The notes under the pieces were generated by a model, which worked only from the letters and a program-made list of their open reading frames with translations, was not told where the DNA came from and did not search any database. Made by a program: the position numbers and the translations under genes. Source: Clostridium oryzae (GTDB lineage: Bacteria > Bacillota > Clostridia > Clostridiales > Clostridiaceae). Taken from it: DNA of 64,000 nucleotides. Below are positions 59,735 to 64,000 of this stretch, piece after piece (position 1 is the stretch's first letter; every line of letters begins with the position of its first letter). Where the stretch lies: positions 1 to 64,000 of the forward strand of contig NZ_MZGV01000026.1 in NCBI RefSeq assembly GCF_002029235.1, in the 5' to 3' direction.

Positions 59735-61132
59735 ATGGTAGTGGAAAGAATTAAGAATTATGTTGAGACACAAAAGAAAGATATTATTGATGATTGCATT
59801 GAAATAATAAATATTCCTAGTATTTCGCACGATTATGGTGAAGTAAAAAAAGCTCTTCATCTAATTATTGATAAAGCTAAGAGTATGGGATTTGATGCAT
59901 ACTGTACTGAAAATGATAGTATAGGAATAGTAGAATTCGGCCATGGGGAAGAGACTATAGGAGTTCTTGTACATATTGATGTAGTACCAGCTGGAGACGA
60001 AAATGATTGGGACAATCCTCCATTCTCAAGTGTTTATAAAGACGGATATATATGGGGAAGAGGATCCGTTGATGATAAGGGACCAGCTATAGCTTCACTT
60101 TATGCATTGAAGACATTAAAGGAACTTGGATTTACACCTTCTAAAAAAATCAGGATGATAATAGGTACTCAGGAAGAGGTCGATTGGAAAGACATTAAAA
60201 CTTATAAGGAGCATAATGAGCTGCCTGATTATGGGTTCACACCAGATGGCGAGTTCCCTATTATAAACGCTGAAAAAGGCTTTGCACAGGTAAATGTAAA
60301 TTTCAGAAGAAATAATTGTACTGGAGATTTCGATGTTATATCCTTTGATGGAGGAATATCGGATAATGTCATTCCGCCTAAAGCCAATATAATTATTAAA
60401 GGAGATAAGCAGCTGCTTAATGAAAAAGTTAATAGTTTTGTTTTGAGCAGGCCTGAATATGCTGATAAGATAATCATAGAGGAACAGGGAGAAAATATAA
60501 ATATTAAGACCGTAGGAAAAGCAGCGCATTCATCTGTCCCGGAGTTAGGCATAAATGCGATATATATATTGGTGGAGTTATTAAGCACATTAGAGCTTAA
60601 AGATGAAGGAATGAGACAGTTAATAGATTTTTCTATGAAGGAAATAATCAATAATAAAAATAAAAATCCACTTAACTTAGATAAAACTGATGATGAGACA
60701 AGAACATCAATTGCAGCTACATTAGCAAGATGCACTAGTGATGAATATACTATAGCTTTTAATTTGAGAATGGCACTGAAAACATTTGGCTCAGATGTAG
60801 AGAAGTGCTTTAGTATCGCAGCAGATAAATATAAATTTGATTTTAATATGGATAATTTCTGCATGGAACCGATAAGTGTAAATAAAGATACACCGTTTTT
60901 GAGACAGATGGCTAAGGCTTATGAAGAATTAAGTGGTCTTAAGGCAGAATTCATAACTTCTGGAGGAACGTCTTATGCTAAGGCTATGCCTAATACTGTT
61001 TCTTTTGGCCCAATTTTTCCAGGAGAAATAGATTTGTGTCATCAAAATAATGAACGTATATCATTAGATAATCTAGTTAAGTGTATCAATATGTATGCTT
61101 ACTTGTTGTACCTGACAGCTGTAGAAAAATAA
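59735..61132 (+). CDS. pepV: Dipeptidase PepV (M20 family)
   Basis: A 465-residue Xaa-His-type dipeptidase of the PepV group, length as usual. The two-zinc site is visible: H in VLVHIDVVPAGD, D in GRGSVDDKGP, EE in GTQEEVDW, D in FTPDGEFP and the final H in LCHQNNER. It hydrolyses dipeptides with unprotected N-terminus in the cytoplasm. The start at 59735 follows GGGAGGAACG; the frame is open upstream and overlaps the preceding gene by only a few codons. Confidence 0.94.
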   Translation: MVVERIKNYVETQKKDIIDDCIEIINIPSISHDYGEVKKALHLIIDKAKSMGFDAYCTENDSIGIVEFGHGEETIGVLVHIDVVPAGDENDWDNPPFSSVYKDGYIWGRGSVDDKGPAIASLYALKTLKELGFTPSKKIRMIIGTQEEVDWKDIKTYKEHNELPDYGFTPDGEFPIINAEKGFAQVNVNFRRNNCTGDFDVISFDGGISDNVIPPKANIIIKGDKQLLNEKVNSFVLSRPEYADKIIIEEQGENINIKTVGKAAHSSVPELGINAIYILVELLSTLELKDEGMRQLIDFSMKEIINNKNKNPLNLDKTDDETRTSIAATLARCTSDEYTIAFNLRMALKTFGSDVEKCFSIAADKYKFDFNMDNFCMEPISVNKDTPFLRQMAKAYEELSGLKAEFITSGGTSYAKAMPNTVSFGPIFPGEIDLCHQNNERISLDNLVKCINMYAYLLYLTAVEK

Positions 61133-61162
61133 TTTTTGTTTTTTAAAGCAGCAAGTGATAAA

Positions 61163-61196
61163 TGAACCAGTCCAGTTTTGGACTGGTTCATTTATT
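61163..61196 (+). terminator. Intrinsic terminator
   Basis: TGAACCAGTCCA (61163-61174) pairs perfectly with TGGACTGGTTCA (61179-61190) around a four-base loop; an AT-rich tail follows. It ends the pepV transcript. Confidence 0.88.
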
Positions 61197-61373
61197 TATG
61201 TACAAGATAAACTAATGAATTATATATAAAAATATAAAATAAATATTTTAATAATTATTAGAAAGTTATTGACTTATTTACCATTATCTGGTTAAAATAG
61301 AATGTGGGCGCTGAATTGTTATTTGTTTATAGGATGCTATTTAACGTCAAAATATAAAGGGGGAATTCCTATA

Positions 61374-62324
61374 ATGAAACTTAAAAAATCAATTTCGTTG
61401 GCATTGTGCTTATTTTTTTTGTGCTTATTTAATGTAGACACATTTGCAAAGACCAAACTTGCAAAACCTACAGGAGTTATTGTTACAGCAGACTCAGAAA
61501 AAATAGTGACAGTACATTGGAAAAAGGTAAGTAGTGCAAGCTATTATTACGTATATTATTCAACTAGCTACAATGGAAAGTATGTAAAGAGTGTTAAAAT
61601 TTCAACTACAGCTGCAAAGTCATTTTTGCCATTTACTAAGGGCCAGACTTACTATTTTAAAGTAAAGGCAGTTAAAGGTAAAGTTACATCGCCTTATAGT
61701 AAAATAGCAAAGATTAAGATTACAAGCTCACCAAGTACTCCTAAAAACGTAAAAGTTACGTATAACAGCAAGAATGGAAAGATTAAATTAACTTGGAATA
61801 AAGTTAGAGGAGTAAAAGGATATTATGTGTATTGTTCTAATGATAAAACTTATGGGTATCAAATAATTTGTGATGCTAAAATGTATCCTATAATGTATAA
61901 GAAAACTTCAGCAAGTTTTTCTGCTGCAGGGTACGGTTTTAAAGTTGGACAGAAAATATATTTTAAAATTTCAGCTGTAAGAAGCGAAATGGAGTCTAAA
62001 CAAAGTTCAAGTAAAGCTGTTACGATTAAAGCAAATAAAGTAAAGTGTTTCCCTAAACTTACTGATGTGCCTGTAATACCTGATCAAGATTATACTTTAA
62101 AGACTTCATCAGATGGAACAATAGCTTATTGTTACGCCCTTAGTGATTTTAATACCAACACGGAATCAAATTATCATACTTTACTTGCTAATAACGGATG
62201 GGAATATGAAGGTAAAGCAGATAAGGATGGCTATAAAATATTTGGATATACTAAGGCCGGTAAGGAAATACGAATCTATAAGACAGATACTCAGTTTATA
62301 ATTACAGGCTACTATACTAATTAA
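61374..62324 (+). CDS. Secreted fibronectin type III protein
   Basis: A 316-residue secreted protein. A signal peptide (MKLKKSISLALCLFFLCLFN, cleavage after TFA) is followed by two fibronectin type III domains (about residues 30-115 and 120-230), each with a W-K-V core and Y-x-V-Y strand (VHWKKVSSASYYYVYY, LTWNKVRGVKGYYVYC). The last ~80 residues are a separate small domain of unknown type. No cell-wall anchor motif (LPxTG) or SLH repeat is seen, so it is free or bound by other means. The start follows GGGGGAATTCC. Confidence 0.83.
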   Translation: MKLKKSISLALCLFFLCLFNVDTFAKTKLAKPTGVIVTADSEKIVTVHWKKVSSASYYYVYYSTSYNGKYVKSVKISTTAAKSFLPFTKGQTYYFKVKAVKGKVTSPYSKIAKIKITSSPSTPKNVKVTYNSKNGKIKLTWNKVRGVKGYYVYCSNDKTYGYQIICDAKMYPIMYKKTSASFSAAGYGFKVGQKIYFKISAVRSEMESKQSSSKAVTIKANKVKCFPKLTDVPVIPDQDYTLKTSSDGTIAYCYALSDFNTNTESNYHTLLANNGWEYEGKADKDGYKIFGYTKAGKEIRIYKTDTQFIITGYYTN

Positions 62325-62326
62325 TA

Positions 62327-62380
62327 AAGAAACTACTTTGGAGTATGTATTGTACTTCAAAGTAGTTTCTTTTAGTTTAA
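62327..62380 (+). terminator. Intrinsic terminator
   Basis: AAGAAACTACTTTG (62327-62340) with CAAAGTAGTTTCTT (62358-62371), a perfect 14-bp stem, followed by TTAGTTT. It closes the fibronectin-domain gene. Confidence 0.88.
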
Positions 62381-62440
62381 TATTTTTATACGTTCTTGAA
62401 GATAATATTATATATAACATTATAACGAGGAGGTATAATT

Positions 62441-63301
62441 ATGGATTTTCCAACATCTTTTCCAAAACAGCATCAGAATAATCATCCAGGTCTTGAACAT
62501 GTGATGAAGCCACTACCAATATATGATGATCCTTCATATAGCAGACAAGGAAATATTTTGTCAGGGAAAACGGCTGTAATTACAGGCGGTGATAGTGGTA
62601 TAGGAAGAGCAGTATCAGTAGCCTATGCTAAGCAGGGAGCTGATATTATAATAGTTTATTATAATGAACATGAAGACGCAAATCATACAAAATCACTTAT
62701 AGATAGTATGGGACGTAAATGTACACTGCTTCCTGGAGATATAAGTAATCCGCAGTTTTGTAATGAAGTTATTAATAAAGTTATAGCTGATTACGGAAAG
62801 TTAGATATTTTAGTGAATAATGCGGCTGTACAATATGAATGTATGGATATTAAGCAGCTTCCTGATGATCAGTTTGACAAAACCTTTAAAACTAATGTAT
62901 ATGGTGCATTTTACTTAACAAAAGCGGCTATGAATCATTTAAAAAGTGGCGCTAGTATAATTAACACAGCATCTATAGTTGCATTCAAGGGAAATGAAAC
63001 ATTAATAGACTATTCCATGACAAAAGGAGCATTAGTTGCATTTACGAGATCATTGGCTTTAGCATTAGCAAAGGGTAAAACAGGAATAAGGGTTAATGCA
63101 GTGGCTCCGGGTCCTATATGGACACCATTTATACCATCAAGCCTTGCAGAGGAAGGAATACCGCAGTTTGGGTCTGACACTCCGCTTGGAAGAGCTGGTC
63201 AGCCTGTAGAATGCGCAGGAGCTTATGTTTTTCTAGCTTCAGATAGTGCATCATACATTACTGGGCAAGTCATCCATATAAATGGCGGGTACGCTATTTG
63301 A
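62441..63301 (+). CDS. Short-chain dehydrogenase/reductase
   Basis: A 286-residue SDR. The NAD(P) motif TGGDSGIG is at residues 48-55, NNAAVQ follows, and the catalytic Ser (TASIVAF) and YxxxK (YSMTK) are complete. The ~40-residue N-terminal extension (FPKQHQNNHPGLEHVMKPLP) is typical of the general-stress SDRs such as YhdF/YhxC of Bacillus. Substrate unknown. The start follows CGAGGAGG. Confidence 0.92.
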   Translation: MDFPTSFPKQHQNNHPGLEHVMKPLPIYDDPSYSRQGNILSGKTAVITGGDSGIGRAVSVAYAKQGADIIIVYYNEHEDANHTKSLIDSMGRKCTLLPGDISNPQFCNEVINKVIADYGKLDILVNNAAVQYECMDIKQLPDDQFDKTFKTNVYGAFYLTKAAMNHLKSGASIINTASIVAFKGNETLIDYSMTKGALVAFTRSLALALAKGKTGIRVNAVAPGPIWTPFIPSSLAEEGIPQFGSDTPLGRAGQPVECAGAYVFLASDSASYITGQVIHINGGYAI

Positions 63302-63341
63302 AGAGAAAAGAGTAAAGAGAAGCAGTAAAATATTTTGAAGA
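63302..63341 (+). repeat. Repeat D9 (purine tract)
   Basis: AGAGAAAAGAGTAAAGAGAA begins directly after the SDR stop codon, again matching the D family. It runs into AGTAAAATATTTTGAAG, a sequence also found before B2 near 42.38 kb, so the D-B arrangement is shared by both places. Confidence 0.5.
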
Positions 63342-63424
63342 TATTAAGAGTTAGGACATATGAAATGTTGTGTTACAAGTGCTTAATGAACGGATCAATC
63401 TCAGTAGTGCCACAACATTTCTTT
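63342..63424 (+). ncRNA. Element B3 (internally deleted copy)
   Basis: The left flank (ATTAAGAGTTAGGACATA) and the closing stem GAAATGTTG (63362-63370) with CAACATTTC (63413-63421) match B1, and the 3' hairpin region (GTTACAAGTGCTTAATGAAC) is kept, but the central ~120 nt are missing. A T-rich tract follows, so the remnant could still act as a terminator of the SDR gene. Confidence 0.65.
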
Positions 63425-63489
63425 TTCTTTGCACCAGATTTAAATATTGATATATATATGGTATTAGTAATTAATTTTATAAGGGATAA

Positions 63490-63962
63490 TATAAATTTTC
63501 AAGGGCTGTAAGAATGAGCTGTGCGATACCATTTTTTTCACTCCGGTATTACTAAATGATGAAAGTAACAAAATAAATTATATTGTTGATGGGGGATTAT
63601 TAAGCAATTTTCCAATATGGGTATTTGATGTGGAAGGCATTCCCAAATGGCCAACTTTCGGTGTTAAATTTAAGAAAAAAATCAGTTTTTCAGCTCAGAG
63701 AAAAACTGGTATATTGTATTATCTTTTAGATGTTATAAGAGCAACATTAAATTATGATTCCAGTGAATATGTTAGAAATAAGGACAAGATAAGAACAATT
63801 GAAATAGAGATAGATAGGGACATTTCTGCAACAGATTTTAAAAAATCCAAAGAAAGCATAGATTATCTATATAATAAGGGATATGAAGCTACGCTTAACT
63901 TTATTGATCAATGGAATTTTAATGCTTATATTAGGACGTATAGGACTAATGAAACAAGATAG
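63490..63962 (+). pseudogene. Patatin-like phospholipase, C-terminal remnant with frameshift
   Basis: The translated remnant reads SRAVRMSCAIPFF and then, after a one-base loss in a T-run near 63532-63538, TPVLLNDESNKINYIVDGGLLSN and onward to the stop at 63962. The DGG triad Asp motif (VDGGLLSNFP) identifies a patatin-like phospholipase. The N-terminal half with the GxSxG nucleophile is absent, and no start or ribosome site is present. The gene is dead. Confidence 0.78.
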
Positions 63963-63978
63963 TTTTGGACAAATAGTG

Positions 63979-64000
63979 ATGTAACTATATAATATACAAA
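63979..64000 (+). repeat. Repeat A3 (start only, cut by window end)
   Basis: GTAACTATATAATATAC matches the conserved beginning of repeats A1 and A2, including the TATAAT (63988-63993). A TGGACA at 63966-63971 with a 16-bp spacer would make a fair promoter here. The rest is outside the window. Confidence 0.5.

Noticed and set aside
60229-60864. 211-codon minus-strand frame inside pepV
   Set aside because: It lies fully inside pepV, which has all catalytic residues; no ribosome site and no recognisable protein.

Overview
The window looks like a chromosomal segment of a low-G+C Firmicute, most likely Clostridium sensu stricto. The basis is the 23S/5S rRNA end, strong purine-rich Shine-Dalgarno sites, a clostridial-type AbrB, agr-like signalling genes, c-di-GMP enzymes, a yjdF riboswitch, PepV, and an anaerobe-type [NiFe] hydrogenase cluster. 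No species is claimed. Almost all genes are on the + strand; the exceptions are glgP and an abrB-like gene.

Layout. 1-640: end of an rRNA operon (23S 3' end, spacer, 5S, terminator) plus a second 5S 3' fragment with its own terminator. 0.7-8.8 kb: a metallophosphoesterase/AAA ATPase pair and a NERD-domain gene, both units preceded by the same structured leader; then a diguanylate cyclase, an AgrA/AgrC-like two-component pair and two small envelope proteins. 9-15 kb: remains of a polysaccharide-utilisation locus (LplB-type permease fused by deletion to the tail of a heparinase-like gene, a GDSL esterase, a family 2 glycosidase). 15-21.5 kb: two tandem secreted M16C metallopeptidases. 21.7-30.9 kb: an Rpn-type nuclease and a complete four-gene Wadjet (JetABCD) plasmid-defence operon. 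31-42 kb: iron alcohol dehydrogenase, YhfC-type membrane protein, two LacI regulators, a MalT-like LuxR regulator, a PAS-GGDEF-EAL protein, a SIS protein and yjdF under its riboswitch. 42.8-47.5 kb: glucan phosphorylase, a broken merR, an AbrB-like regulator, a YbgA-like protein and a DUF1361 protein. 47.6-55.7 kb: hydrogenase operon (small subunit, large subunit, protease, cytochrome b5-like protein, HypA-like, HypF, HypC, HypD, HypE). 55.8-64 kb: fluoride riboswitch with two crcB genes, exodeoxyribonuclease III, a HIRAN protein, PepV, a secreted fibronectin-type protein, a short-chain dehydrogenase and a patatin remnant.

The most unusual content is between the genes. Five dispersed structured families recur: (E) a ~100-nt leader upstream of two transcription units with changed but still paired terminal stems; (C) a hairpin with a conserved ~30-nt loop and covarying stem, present four times plus one fragment, in two cases forming the 3' end of (A), a ~200-bp repeat; (B) a ~200-nt RNA-like element present once complete, once with an enlarged arm and lost 3' end, and once with its centre deleted; and (D) purine-rich repeats with a palindromic core, often directly after stop codons. 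These, with several deletion scars (heparinase, merR, patatin), suggest a chromosome shaped by small non-autonomous repeats and possibly by a multi-copy small-RNA family that I cannot match with certainty to anything known.
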